From Burkholderia lata (GTDB taxonomy: Bacteria > Pseudomonadota > Gammaproteobacteria > Burkholderiales > Burkholderiaceae), in contig NZ_CABVQK010000006.1 in assembly GCF_902499335.1 (NCBI RefSeq), forward strand, positions 372,001-436,000: a DNA stretch of 64,000 nucleotides. Direction: 5' to 3'. The first letter of the stretch is position 1. The number at the start of each line of letters is the position of its first letter. Positions 17,343-29,195 of the stretch are shown here, in pieces. A program made the position numbers and the translations under genes. Below the pieces are notes generated by a model. That model did no database searches. It was not told where the DNA came from and saw only the letters and a list, made by a program, of their open reading frames with translations.

Positions 17343-18821
17343 TCAGGTGTCCGCATCACGCGAGGCGACCTTGTTTCGACCGGTTTCCTTCGCGTGGTAC
17401 AACGCCTCGTCGGCCGCCTTGATCACCGACTCGACCTCCCCTTCCTGTTCGGGCGCCCAGCTTGCCACGCCGATGCTCGCGGTAACGCGCCCGAATTCGC
17501 TTTCCGCATGCTCGATCGCCAGCCCGTCGATGGCCGCGCGAATCCGTTCGGCGATCTCGGTCGCGCCCGTCGCCGGCGTATCGGGCAGGATCACGACGAA
17601 TTCCTCGCCGCCATAACGGGCCGCGGTGTCCGCGGGGCGCCGGATGTTGTCGCCGATGCACCGTGCAACCGCGGCCAGCGCATCGTCGCCGGCCTGGTGA
17701 CCATACGTGTCGTTGTAGGCCTTGAAGCGGTCGACATCGACGAACAGCAGCGAAAACACCGAACGGGCACGGCGTGCGCGGCGCCATTCGAGGTCCAGCA
17801 CTTCCCCGAACGAGCGGCGATTGTTGAGCCCGGTGAGGCCGTCGGTGCGCGCGAGCATGACCAGCTCGGATTCGGCGCGCATCCTGCGCCGCAGTTGCGT
17901 GCCCAGCAAGAAGGACAGCACGATGAATGCCGCGCCGAAGGCCACCACCAGCGCGCCGATCGTGATTGCCCGGCGCCGCCATGCCGCGTAGATGTCCTGC
18001 TCCGCCTCGGCAACCATGATGATCAGCGGCAGGTGCGGCAGCGTCTTGAAGTAGTACAGGCGGCGCACGCCGTCGATCGTCGAGGTCTCGATGAACGAGC
18101 CTTCCGGCGCCGTCAGGAAGTGGCGGAATGTCGCCGCCTTGCTGATATCGCGACCGATGGTGCGCACGTCGTAAGGCTGGCGCATGAACATGATGCCGTC
18201 CGTGCCGACCAGCGAAATTGCGCCGTGCGAGCCGAGCGCGAGGCCGGCGAACAGCGTGTGGAAATACTCGAGATTGACCGCGATCAGCGCAATGCCGCCA
18301 AACGAGCCGTCCGGATTCGACACGCGGCGCGTCAGCGCGACGCTGAGCGAGCCGCCGCGCAGGCGGGAGGCAAATGGATCGCTGATGTAGAGTCCGGCAT
18401 TCGGATTGTCCCGGTGAACCGTAAAGTACTTGCGGTCGCCGAAATTGCCCTGTCGCGGCATGTCGTTCGCCGAATCCAGGATGATGTTGCCGGCCGAATC
18501 CAGCACGAGCATCGAGCCGAGAAATTGCGCCGTCATCGCGTGATCGAACAGGACGCTGCGCCGCAAGGCCGGTGTGGCCGCCATGACGTCCGGCCGCTGG
18601 AGGCCCTGAATCACCGCCTCCAGTGACAAGCCGTAAAGCTCGATATTGCGTTCGATGTCGCGCTCGGCGACGAGCGCCAGATTCCGCGACGTGTCGCGCG
18701 CGCGATCGAGCGCATCGTGACGGCTCTGAAACAGCTGCAACACGCAGAGGCCCATCAGCGCGCACGCTATCAAGGTCCCCGCCAGCACAACGTAGTACGG
18801 CGCTGCCGACCGCGAATGCAT
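17343..18821 (-). CDS. Membrane diguanylate cyclase with periplasmic Cache-type sensor
   Basis: This enzyme should make cyclic di-GMP from two GTP. The 492-residue protein has a membrane span at about 9-31, a large periplasmic domain of dCache type (about 35-285, with LDSAGNIILDSAND and GLYISDPFASRLRGG), a second span near 290-312 (AITIGALVVAFGAAFIVLSF) and a GGDEF domain with an intact GGEEF site at 404-408. An allosteric inhibitory site RPAD (395-398) lies exactly five residues ahead, so product feedback is expected. It converges with tagH 54 nt away. The ligand is unknown. Confidence 0.92.
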   Translation of the reverse strand: MHSRSAAPYYVVLAGTLIACALMGLCVLQLFQSRHDALDRARDTSRNLALVAERDIERNIELYGLSLEAVIQGLQRPDVMAATPALRRSVLFDHAMTAQFLGSMLVLDSAGNIILDSANDMPRQGNFGDRKYFTVHRDNPNAGLYISDPFASRLRGGSLSVALTRRVSNPDGSFGGIALIAVNLEYFHTLFAGLALGSHGAISLVGTDGIMFMRQPYDVRTIGRDISKAATFRHFLTAPEGSFIETSTIDGVRRLYYFKTLPHLPLIIMVAEAEQDIYAAWRRRAITIGALVVAFGAAFIVLSFLLGTQLRRRMRAESELVMLARTDGLTGLNNRRSFGEVLDLEWRRARRARSVFSLLFVDVDRFKAYNDTYGHQAGDDALAAVARCIGDNIRRPADTAARYGGEEFVVILPDTPATGATEIAERIRAAIDGLAIEHAESEFGRVTASIGVASWAPEQEGEVESVIKAADEALYHAKETGRNKVASRDADT

Positions 18822-19219
18822 CCGTTTCCTCTCAGGTTGGGCCGACGCTGACGCACCGGTTGTTATGGTTTGTTCTGAATAAACCTATACCAAAAAGTGC
18901 GGCATCAGGGTACGAGGTGCAGTCCGTACTTGTCAGGTTGCTGACGACGTGAGTAGAGCGGTGTCGAGCGGGTCGTGTTCCGGTCGAGCCGGCACAGGGT
19001 GCCGACGCTCATTCACCGAGGAGCATGGTGTGGCGGATGTCCGTGCCGATGACGGAATTGAAACAATTCAACCGTAGTGATGCGCGAATTGAAATGGTCG
19101 GCCGGTAGCCGTTCGAATGCCCGGCTGGCAGGAAAACTGGCGGGAGACCGGGCGTGCCGCCCGGCCCACGCCGATCGCGCGCGACGCCCATGGCGCCGCG
19201 CGCGATCGATCGACGACCG
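18822..19219. other. Intergenic region with an 11-bp hairpin after the aldehyde dehydrogenase gene
   Basis: About 400 bases with no gene I can support. The left part is the presumed promoter region of the diguanylate cyclase gene and is locally AT-rich near 18865-18900. The right part has a long inverted repeat, GATCGCGCGCG at 19173-19183 and CGCGCGCGATC at 19197-19207, 13 bases apart. It begins 13 nt after the stop of the leftward aldehyde dehydrogenase gene. It has no T-tract, so it may protect the 3' end or be a factor-dependent terminator. Confidence 0.5.
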
Positions 19220-22113
<2,894 letters not shown>

Positions 22114-22128
22114 GATCGTCGCCTCCCC

Positions 22129-24351
22129 TCAAGCCGTCTTCAGCTGGTCACCGACCGGCAGCTTGCGCAGCCGCTTGCCGGTCGCCGCGAAGATCGCGTT
22201 CGACAGCGCCGCGGCCGTCGCGGCCGTACCGGGCTCGCCGATCCCGCCCGGCGCTTCGCCGCTTTTCACGAGATGGACCTCGATCGGCGGCGTCTCGTTG
22301 ATCCGCAGCATCCGGTAGTCGGTGAAGTTGCTCTGCACGACGCGGCCCTCCTCGATCGTGATCTCGCCATATAGCGCGCCCGTGATCCCGAAGATGATGC
22401 CGCCCTGCACCTGCGCCTCGATCGTGTTCGGGTTCACGACCATGCCGCAGTCGACCGCGCATACGACGCGCTTCACCTGTACCTCGCCGTTATCCACCGC
22501 GACATCGACGACGATCGAGAAGAAGCTGCCGAACGCGTGCATCACCGAGACCCCGCGCCCTTGCCCCGTCGGCAGCGCCGGGCCGCCCCAGCCGGCCGCC
22601 TTCGTCGCGACGTCGAGCACGTTGAGCGCGCGCGGTGCCTTGCCGAGCAGCGCGCGGCGGTATTGCACAGGGTCGGTCTTGGTCTGCGCGGCCAGTTCGT
22701 CAATGAAGCTCTCGACCACGAACGTGCCGCGCGTCGGGCCGACGCCGCGCCAGAACGCGGTCGGGATGTGGCGCGGCTCCTGGCGCACGTAGTCAACCAG
22801 CTGGTTCGGCAGGTCATACGGCAGCTCGGCGGCGACCTCGACCGCATCGGGATCGACGCCGTGCTGGAACGCCGGCGGCGCGAAGCGCGCCATGATCGAC
22901 GAGCCGACGATCCGGTGCTGCCACGCGATCGGCTTGCCGTTCGCGTCGAGCCCGGCCGAGATCCGGTCGTAGTAGTACGGGCGGTACATGTCGTGCTGGA
23001 TGTCTTCCTCGCGCGTCCAGACGACCTTCACCGGCGCATTGACCTGCTTGCCGACCTTCACGGCCTGGCCGATCATGTCCGTCTCGAGCCGCCGGCCGAA
23101 GCCGCCGCCGAGCAGGTGGTTGTGCACGACGATCTTCTCGGGCGCGAGGCCCGTGAGCTGCTGCACGGTATCACGCGCCCGCGTCGGCACCTGCGTGCCG
23201 ACCCAGATCTCGCAGCCGTCGCCGCGCACGTGCACCGTGCAGTTCACCGGTTCCATCGTCGCGTGCGCGAGGAACGGCTGTTCGTAGACGGCGTCGATGC
23301 GCGTCTTCGCATTCGCGAACGCCTTGCCGACGTCGCCATCCTTGCGCGCGACCGCGCCCTTGCCGTTCGCCGCGGCCTGCGCGAGATCCGCGACGATGTC
23401 CTTCATCGACACCTTCGCGTCCGCGCCTTCATTCCACTTCACGACCAGCGCCGACGCGCCGCGCTTCGCGGCCCACGTGTGATCGCCGACCACCGCCACC
23501 GCGTTGTCGACGCGCACGACCTGGCGCACGCCGGGGATCTTCTTCGCGGCCGACTCGTCGACGCTCGCGACCGTGCCGCCGAACACCGGGCTGTTCACGA
23601 TCACGGCGTACAGCATGCCGGGCAGGCGCACGTCGAGCCCGAACTGGGCGGTGCCGTCGACTTTTTCCGGCGAATCGAGCCGCTTCGCGGGCGTGCCGAT
23701 CAGCTTGAAATCCGCCGGCTTCTTCAGCGCGACGTCCTTCGGCACCGGCAGCTTTGCGGCGGCGTCGGCGAGCTGACCGTACGACGCGCGCCGGCCGCTC
23801 GGCGGATGCTGCACTTCGCCGTTCGCGGCGCGGCAGGATGCCGGATCGACATTCCATTGTTTGGCGGCCGCCGCGACCAGCAGCGTACGTGCGGTCGCGC
23901 CAGCACGGCGCAGCGGTTCCCACGCATAGCGCACCGACGTCGAGCCGCCGGTAAGCTGGCCGCCGAGCAGCGGATCGAGGAACAGCTTCTCGTTCGGCGG
24001 CGCATGGTCGAGCGTCACGCTCGACAGCGGCACTTCGAGCTCTTCCGCGATCAGCATCGGCAGCGCCGTATAGACGCCTTGCCCCATCTCGACCTTCGGC
24101 ATCACCAGCGTGACCTTGCCGGCGCGGTCGATCTGCACGAACGCGTTCGGCGCGAACACGCCTGAGCGCGCGGTTTCATCGCCGTCGCCGCCGATCACCG
24201 AACGGCGCGCATCTGCGCCCGTGGCCGGCAGGCTGAAGCCGAGCAGCAATCCGCCGCCCGCCGCCGCGCCCAGCGACATGCCGAGCTTGAGGAACGAACG
24301 GCGCGACACGCCTGTGCCGGCCCGGCCGGCTTCGATCAGTCCTCGCGACAT
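22129..24351 (-). CDS. Molybdopterin subunit of an isoquinoline 1-oxidoreductase/aldehyde dehydrogenase-type enzyme
   Basis: This is a xanthine-dehydrogenase-family catalytic subunit that hydroxylates an aldehyde or N-heterocycle. The 740-residue protein begins with a TAT signal (RRSFLKLGMSLGAAAGG, 17-33), so it works in the periplasm. Family motifs are VEMGQGVYTALPMLIAEELE, HNHLLGGGFGRRLE, and near the C-terminus GGIGEPGTAATAAALSNAIF, which holds the catalytic Glu. The start is preceded by GGAGG overlapping the end of the 2Fe-2S subunit gene, 1 nt away. Substrate cannot be read from sequence; IorB and membrane aldehyde dehydrogenase large subunits are both possible. Confidence 0.92.
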   Translation of the reverse strand: MSRGLIEAGRAGTGVSRRSFLKLGMSLGAAAGGGLLLGFSLPATGADARRSVIGGDGDETARSGVFAPNAFVQIDRAGKVTLVMPKVEMGQGVYTALPMLIAEELEVPLSSVTLDHAPPNEKLFLDPLLGGQLTGGSTSVRYAWEPLRRAGATARTLLVAAAAKQWNVDPASCRAANGEVQHPPSGRRASYGQLADAAAKLPVPKDVALKKPADFKLIGTPAKRLDSPEKVDGTAQFGLDVRLPGMLYAVIVNSPVFGGTVASVDESAAKKIPGVRQVVRVDNAVAVVGDHTWAAKRGASALVVKWNEGADAKVSMKDIVADLAQAAANGKGAVARKDGDVGKAFANAKTRIDAVYEQPFLAHATMEPVNCTVHVRGDGCEIWVGTQVPTRARDTVQQLTGLAPEKIVVHNHLLGGGFGRRLETDMIGQAVKVGKQVNAPVKVVWTREEDIQHDMYRPYYYDRISAGLDANGKPIAWQHRIVGSSIMARFAPPAFQHGVDPDAVEVAAELPYDLPNQLVDYVRQEPRHIPTAFWRGVGPTRGTFVVESFIDELAAQTKTDPVQYRRALLGKAPRALNVLDVATKAAGWGGPALPTGQGRGVSVMHAFGSFFSIVVDVAVDNGEVQVKRVVCAVDCGMVVNPNTIEAQVQGGIIFGITGALYGEITIEEGRVVQSNFTDYRMLRINETPPIEVHLVKSGEAPGGIGEPGTAATAAALSNAIFAATGKRLRKLPVGDQLKTA

Positions 24352-24352
24352 G

Positions 24353-24808
24353 TCACACCTCCTTCGCGGCTTGCTTCACGGCCGCGCGAATGCGGTTGTA
24401 CGTGCCGCAGCGGCAGATGTTGCCGGCCATCGCCGCGTCGATGTCGGCGTCGCTCGGGTTCGGGTTCGACGCGATCAGCGCGGTGGCGGCCATCACCTGC
24501 CCCGACTGGCAGTAGCCGCACTGGACGACGTCGAGCTCGCGCCACGCCTGCTGGACCTTGTGGCCGGCCGGTGTCGCGCCGACGGCTTCAATCGTCGTGA
24601 TCTTGCGGCCCGCGACCGCCGCGACCGGCAGCACGCACGAACGCGCGGCGACACCGTCGAGATGCACGGTGCACGCGCCGCATTGCGCGATCCCGCAGCC
24701 GAACTTCGTGCCGGTGAGGCCGACGACGTCGCGCAGCACCCAGAGCAAGGGCATGTCGTCTGGGGCGTCGACCGAGCGGGTTTCGCCGTTGATGTTGAGG
24801 GTGATCAT
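24353..24808 (-). CDS. 2Fe-2S subunit of the molybdenum hydroxylase (IorA-like)
   Basis: The 151-residue protein carries electrons from the Mo centre. It has the plant-ferredoxin-type cluster ligands Cys38, Cys43, Cys46 and Cys58 ([13 protein letters not shown]) and the second cluster ligands Cys97, Cys100, Cys132 and Cys134 (CGYCQSGQ and ICRCGTY). It has no signal peptide and is presumably co-exported with the TAT-bearing Mo subunit encoded 1 nt downstream. A GGAGG motif sits close upstream of the ATG. It is the first gene of the Mo-subunit, cytochrome and dehydrogenase run. Confidence 0.93.
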   Translation of the reverse strand: MITLNINGETRSVDAPDDMPLLWVLRDVVGLTGTKFGCGIAQCGACTVHLDGVAARSCVLPVAAVAGRKITTIEAVGATPAGHKVQQAWRELDVVQCGYCQSGQVMAATALIASNPNPSDADIDAAMAGNICRCGTYNRIRAAVKQAAKEV

Positions 24809-24901
24809 TCAGCCTCCGGGGCCGGTGTATTGTGGAGGCGGCGCGAATGGTGCGCCGCGTGGTGTCGTCATCGCCGCCGCGCACTGTGCGGCGGGTGCCG
24901 T

Positions 24902-24925
24902 GCGGCCCGGGTGGGAGCGGGCCGC
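24902..24925 (-). terminator. GC-rich hairpin after the monooxygenase gene
   Basis: Arms GCGGCCC (24902-24908) and GGGCCGC (24919-24925) face each other across 10 bases, 19 nt beyond the stop of the leftward monooxygenase gene. There is no T-tract, so termination is only partly supported. It separates that gene from the 2Fe-2S subunit gene, which begins at 24808. Confidence 0.35.
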
Positions 24926-24943
24926 GACGGTGGTGCTGCGTGC

Positions 24944-25243
24944 TTACTCGGCGACGTCGATGCCCGACAGCACCTTGATGACCGGCGGCGCGGTGAACCA
25001 GTCGGCCGATTTCGTGCGGAATTCACCGAAATACGGGCTCGCGAGGTGCGCGTCGAAGGCGGCCTGGTCGTCGTAAATCTCGTACAGGTGCAGGTTCGGC
25101 GAGCCGTCCTGCTCGCGGAACAGGTCGTAGCGCCGGTTGCCCGGTTCGGTACGCGTCTTTGCGACCATGCTGCGGAGTTCGGCTTCGGCAGCCTCCGCAT
25201 GTTCGGGTTTCACAAACAGGGAAGCAATCACGTGAAGCGCCAT
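24944..25243 (-). CDS. Antibiotic biosynthesis monooxygenase (ABM)-domain protein
   Basis: A 99-residue single ABM domain, a small ferredoxin-like barrel that often acts as a cofactor-free quinol monooxygenase or as an accessory in redox operons. The core reads MALHVIASLFVKPEHAEAAE and NRRYDLFREQDGSPNLHLYE with the usual AFDAHLASPYF helix. The start at 25243 has AGGAG 7 nt upstream; the frame is open further but non-homologous. It follows the reductase gene by 99 nt in the same direction. With a quinone-type reductase upstream, a role in quinone or electrophile handling is plausible. Confidence 0.85.
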   Translation of the reverse strand: MALHVIASLFVKPEHAEAAEAELRSMVAKTRTEPGNRRYDLFREQDGSPNLHLYEIYDDQAAFDAHLASPYFGEFRTKSADWFTAPPVIKVLSGIDVAE

Positions 25244-25342
25244 CTTGTCACTCCTATCGAAACGGAATCGGGAAAGCCGCCCGCCTGCGTCGTGCGACGC
25301 CGGCGGGTGGCTGTTTATTGCTTGCTGCAAGCCGGTACCGTG

Positions 25343-26386
25343 TCAGGCCAGTTCGTCCGGGCCCACGCGCACGACGACCTTGCCGAAATTCTTGCCGGCG
25401 AGCAAGCCGATCAGCGCTTCCGGTGCATCGGCGAGATCGGGGACGACGTCCTCGAGCGTCTTCACCTTGCCCTGCGCGACCCATTCGCTCATTTCCTTCA
25501 TGAACGCCGCATAGCCGGTTGCATAGTGATCCAGGATGATGAAACCCTGCATCCGGATGCGCTTGCGCAGGATCGTGCCGACCAGCGCCGCCAGGCGGTC
25601 CTGGCCGGTCGGCAGCGCGGTGTCGTTGTAATGCGAGATGATCCCGCACACGGGCACGCGCGCATGGTCGTTCAGCAGCGGCCACACCGCGTCGAACACG
25701 GCTCCACCGACGTTCTCGAAATAGACGTCGATGCCGTTCGGGCAAGCGTCCTTCAGCTTCGCGGCAAACGCCGGATCGCGGTGGTCGACGCACGCGTCGA
25801 AACCGAGCGTATCGGTCACGTACGCGCACTTGTCGGCGCCGCCTGCGACGCCGACCACGCGGCAGCCCTTCAGCTTGGCGATCTGGCCGACCACCGCGCC
25901 GACCGCACCGCTCGCCGCCGCGACCACCACGGTTTCGCCGGCCTTCGGCTCGCCGATTTTCAGCAGCCCCGTATAGGCAGTGAAGCCCGGCATGCCGAGC
26001 ACGCCGAGCGCGTACGACGGATGGGCGAAATTGCGGCCGAGCGGAATCAGATCGCGTCCGTCGGACAACGCATAATCCTGCCAGCCGGCGCCGGCAACGA
26101 CGAGATCGCCTTCGCGGAATGCGGGCAGGTTCGACGCGACGACCTGGCTGACGGTGCCGCCGACCATCGGCTGGCCGAGTTCGGCCGGCGGTGCATAGGA
26201 CGGTGCGTCGCTCATCCGGCCGCGCATGTACGGGTCGAGCGACAACCAGACCGTGCGCAGCAGCACCTGGCCGGCGCCGGGCGTCGGCACCTCGGCGGAT
26301 TCGGTGCGGAAGTTACCCGGCGTCGGCGTGCCGACCGGGCGCGAATTCAGGATGATCTGGCGATTAGCGGTCTTGCTTTGCGGCAT
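25343..26386 (-). CDS. NADP-dependent medium-chain reductase, zinc-free (CurA/leukotriene B4 dehydrogenase-like)
   Basis: The 347-residue enzyme likely reduces enones or alkenals with NADPH. It opens with RQIILNSRPVGTPTPGNFR and has WLSLDPYMRGRM, typical of the CurA/PTGR group, and the cofactor motif AAASGAVGAVVGQIAKLKGC. Zinc-binding cysteines are absent as expected. The start at 26386 has GGAGG 6 nt upstream. An operator of the TetR type lies about 180 nt upstream at 26566-26580, matching the one before tetR, so the gene should be induced when the regulator senses an electrophile. Confidence 0.9.
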   Translation of the reverse strand: MPQSKTANRQIILNSRPVGTPTPGNFRTESAEVPTPGAGQVLLRTVWLSLDPYMRGRMSDAPSYAPPAELGQPMVGGTVSQVVASNLPAFREGDLVVAGAGWQDYALSDGRDLIPLGRNFAHPSYALGVLGMPGFTAYTGLLKIGEPKAGETVVVAAASGAVGAVVGQIAKLKGCRVVGVAGGADKCAYVTDTLGFDACVDHRDPAFAAKLKDACPNGIDVYFENVGGAVFDAVWPLLNDHARVPVCGIISHYNDTALPTGQDRLAALVGTILRKRIRMQGFIILDHYATGYAAFMKEMSEWVAQGKVKTLEDVVPDLADAPEALIGLLAGKNFGKVVVRVGPDELA

Positions 26387-26565
26387 GTGAGCCTCCGTCA
26401 ACAGGAATGGACGTGCTTCGTGGGCACGATCGGATCAGGGATGGACCAGCGGGAGACGCACGCGGGCGGCTGCATCGGCGGACAGGCCGTCGCGGCTGCG
26501 TGCATGCGGTTGAATCAATCGGGACAGCGTAACGCGGCGTGGCACGTTCGTCATGCGGGTTTGAG

Positions 26566-26580
26566 TAGACCAGTCGTCTA
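26566..26580 (-). promoter_or_regulatory. TetR operator upstream of the reductase gene
   Basis: The palindrome TAGAC-CAGTC-GTCTA is the same type as the site at 27264-27278 before tetR. A -10-like TCTACT (complement of 26564-26569) overlaps its left arm, the same layout as at tetR. It resembles the NemR-type TAGAC..GTCTA site of enteric bacteria. It lies between the tetR terminator and the reductase start. Confidence 0.75.
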
Positions 26581-26590
26581 GAATCAGGGT

Positions 26591-26616
26591 AAAAACAAGG
26601 CGCGCCGATGCGCGCC
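26591..26616 (-). terminator. Intrinsic terminator of tetR
   Basis: Read on the minus strand, GGCGCGC, a 4-base loop and GCGCGCC are followed by TTGTTTTT. The stem lies at 26599-26616, 5 nt past the tetR stop, with the T-tract at 26591-26598. Confidence 0.8.
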
Positions 26617-26620
26617 CGGG

Positions 26621-27241
26621 TTACGACTGCACTCCACTCGGCTCGAGCGGCGGCAGGTTCAGCATGCGCCGCGTTTCGACCATCGCCCTTTCGAGCGGTT
26701 TGCGGTTGCGGTGAATCTTTTCCAGCAGCGTCGCGCCCAGCCACAGTTCGTAGAGGATCGCGGCCGTATGCGACGGATCGGCGACTCCGCTCAGCGAACC
26801 GTCGGCCAGCCCGGCCTCGATGCCGCCCGCGAGCCGCTCGATGATCTGGCCCGTGCCGTGCCGCAGCACCGTGCGCATCGCCTCCGACAAGTCCGACACT
26901 TCCGCGCCGAGCTTCACCGCGAGGCACTTGCCTTCCGGATCGTCCGCGCATTGCGTGTGCAGCCAGTTGCTCCAGTAAGTCATCAGGCGCTCGGCGCCCG
27001 TGCCGGCCTGGTGCTTGAGCAGGTTGTCGAGATGCTCGAGGTAGCCTTCGAAATACGATTCGAGCAAGGCTTCGCCGAATGCCTCTTTCGAGCCGAAGTA
27101 ATGGTAGAACGAGCCCTTCGGGATGCCCGCCGCAGCGAGAATCTCGTTCAGACCGACCGCCGAAAACCCCTTGTGGAGCATGATCGGCTTGGCGATATTC
27201 AGGATGTGCTGGCGGACTTCCGCGCCTGAAGATGCATTCAT
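26621..27241 (-). CDS. TetR-family repressor (NemR/YcnC-like)
   Basis: A 206-residue TetR regulator. The helix-turn-helix lies at about 28-50 (LNEILAAAGIPKGSFYHYFGSKEAF), with the C-terminal ligand domain of the TetR_C group that includes NemR-like electrophile sensors (GKCLAVKLGAEVSDLSE holds a cysteine). I start it at the ATG at 27241; the frame is open to a TTG at 27259. It very likely represses itself and the reductase/monooxygenase genes through TAGAC-N5-GTCTA operators. The molybdenum enzyme genes further downstream have no such site that I can see. Confidence 0.88.
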   Translation of the reverse strand: MNASSGAEVRQHILNIAKPIMLHKGFSAVGLNEILAAAGIPKGSFYHYFGSKEAFGEALLESYFEGYLEHLDNLLKHQAGTGAERLMTYWSNWLHTQCADDPEGKCLAVKLGAEVSDLSEAMRTVLRHGTGQIIERLAGGIEAGLADGSLSGVADPSHTAAILYELWLGATLLEKIHRNRKPLERAMVETRRMLNLPPLEPSGVQS

Positions 27242-27261
27242 GATGGCGTATGTTAGCAACG

Positions 27262-27289
27262 ATTAGACCGGTCGTCTAGTAACGTCGAA
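27262..27289 (-). promoter_or_regulatory. tetR promoter with embedded operator
   Basis: On the minus strand TTCGAC (27284-27289) and TCTAAT (27262-27267) are 16 bases apart and form a plausible sigma-70 promoter. The palindrome TAGAC-CGGTC-GTCTA at 27264-27278 fills the spacer and overlaps the -10, ideal for autorepression. Confidence 0.7.
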
Positions 27290-27548
27290 CCGGCATGTTG
27301 AGCGGCACTTTACCCGATCCCCGGCGGGCGCCCAAACGTCGCGCCGGCATTCCGCGCCCCTCTCCCGCCCCGCCGCGTGCGTCGCGTCACACGCACGACT
27401 CGGTTTCGTCGCGGGCGTTTCATCGATCTCACGCATAAATACGCGCGGCGCATGTGCCGGCGATCGGGAAGTTTCGGCCGGCATTGCACACGTGTGCAAT
27501 GCGCCGGATCGTCGTTGACGACTCTCGAACCCGTGACCAGGAACGCCC
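27290..27548. other. Intergenic region without a recognised gene
   Basis: Between the tetR promoter and the next gene lie about 260 C-rich bases. Short open frames on both strands have arginine-rich, unconvincing products. The promoter of the downstream TAT-lipoprotein gene should be here, but I cannot point to a clear -35/-10 pair. Confidence 0.4.
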
Positions 27549-29120
27549 ATGACCGCTTCGAAACCCGAACGCCCGTCCGCGCCGAACCGCCGGCGCTTCA
27601 TCCAGCGCGGCGCCGCGCTGACCCTGTCGCCGCTCGTCGGCACGCTGGCCGCCTGTGGCGGCGACGGCAACCCGACGTCCGCATCGTCGTTCGCCGCCGC
27701 AGGCGCCGCGGATGCGTCTGCACGCAGCTACGGCATCGCCGACCGCTCGATCACGATCAACGTCGTCAATGCGATTCCGTCGACGACGCTCGCGTACGGC
27801 AACGCGGCCAGCCAGAGCGGCTCGCTGCCGCAGGCATCGCAAGCGCAGGTCGCGACCGGGCAATCGACCGCCGTCAGCGCGTCGAACAGCTGGGGCGATT
27901 GCACGGGATCGTTCAGCCTTGCCGGTGGCGACGCATCGTTTGCGATTGCGTACACGCATCCGTTCGGATCGCAACCGACCACCGTCAGCGTCACGCCGTC
28001 GGCCGGCTACGTGTCGGGCGCCGACGCCGCCACGTTTCCCGGTCACGACTCGGTCGCGAATCTCACGCTGTATCGCGGCGTCGCGACCGCGAACGGCGCG
28101 TGGGTCGTTCCGCTGTCGCAGCTCGCGACGCCGCCGGCCAACAACTGCCAGGATTTCGCGAACAGCATGTTCGGCAGCAACGTGCGCACGGCCGCGGCAA
28201 TCCAGTCCGCGTACCAAAGCACGGGCCCGCTCGGCTACGTGCCGCCCGCCGACTTTACCGGCGGCCAGTTGGCGGGCTTCGTCGCGCAATGGGTACAGCG
28301 CTGGCAGAACGGCGCGGCCTATGGCGTGCTGCCCGCTGCCGATGCGCAACTGATCGACGCGTTGAAGCAGTACGTGTCCGGCGCATCGAACGCCGGCCCG
28401 CTGACGATGTGGGTGCCGCAGATCGCGTGGCAGGCCGGATCCGATCCGGCGGTGTTCGCGCTGACGGGCTATCGCGCGTTTCCGTTCGGCGATGCGCAGG
28501 GCAACTGGAACGCAGGCACGCTGTCCGCGTTCCTGACGCTGCTGGCGGCCGGCTCGCATATCGTCGCGATCAGCGCGACGAGCGACCTGCCGGCGGGCGT
28601 CACGATGCAGGCGTTCGACAGCTTCATGGGTGCGAGCGGGCTGACGACGTCGACGGATATCGGCAACTCGCACTACGCGTCGGTACTGAACACGACGGGC
28701 CGCTATTACCTGAGCGTCGGCAGCGATTTCGCGCCGGCGAACTGCGGGCTGATCCTGTCGTTCCTGTACGGGCGCACGGTGAACAACCTGCTCGCGGGTG
28801 CCGGCACGTACAACACGTTCATCCAGCTCGAAGGCTGGCAGGCCGGCGGGTCGCGGCACAACGCCGACTACGCGACGTATCAGCAGACGCTGTGGAACAT
28901 CTCGACGTATGGTGCCTCCGCGTATAGCGAGAAGCGCGCGACGTCGATCTTCCTCGCGCCCGCCGGGTGGACGCCGCAGGTCTATCAGACGACACGGATG
29001 ATGCCGTACGTCGGGGCGTATGCGCAGTCGAACGGCTCGCCGCAGGGCTGGCTGAACACGTCGCTCGTCACGATTCCGGCGGACGCGCCGGCGTTGCCTT
29101 CTCGGTATGTGTCGAGTTGA
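27549..29120 (+). CDS. TAT-exported lipoprotein of unknown function
   Basis: I do not recognise the family of this 523-residue protein. It begins with a twin-arginine signal, NRRRFIQRGAALTLSPLVG (13-31), followed by TLAACGG, so Cys36 could be lipidated after TAT export. The mature protein is rich in Ser, Ala, Gly, Thr, Asn and aromatic residues and contains ISATSDLPAGVTMQAFDSFM and SVGSDFAPANCGLILSFLYG. It looks like a secreted, partly beta-structured protein and shows no obvious catalytic motif. The ATG is preceded by AGGA. An intrinsic-terminator-like hairpin follows 76 nt after the stop, so it is probably monocistronic. Confidence 0.8.
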   Translation: MTASKPERPSAPNRRRFIQRGAALTLSPLVGTLAACGGDGNPTSASSFAAAGAADASARSYGIADRSITINVVNAIPSTTLAYGNAASQSGSLPQASQAQVATGQSTAVSASNSWGDCTGSFSLAGGDASFAIAYTHPFGSQPTTVSVTPSAGYVSGADAATFPGHDSVANLTLYRGVATANGAWVVPLSQLATPPANNCQDFANSMFGSNVRTAAAIQSAYQSTGPLGYVPPADFTGGQLAGFVAQWVQRWQNGAAYGVLPAADAQLIDALKQYVSGASNAGPLTMWVPQIAWQAGSDPAVFALTGYRAFPFGDAQGNWNAGTLSAFLTLLAAGSHIVAISATSDLPAGVTMQAFDSFMGASGLTTSTDIGNSHYASVLNTTGRYYLSVGSDFAPANCGLILSFLYGRTVNNLLAGAGTYNTFIQLEGWQAGGSRHNADYATYQQTLWNISTYGASAYSEKRATSIFLAPAGWTPQVYQTTRMMPYVGAYAQSNGSPQGWLNTSLVTIPADAPALPSRYVSS

Positions 29121-29195
29121 TTTGTATTGGCGGGTGGGCAATCGGCGGGGGAGCGGGCTCGGTTGCTTGCCCGCCTGCCCGCTTGAGGGCTTCAG

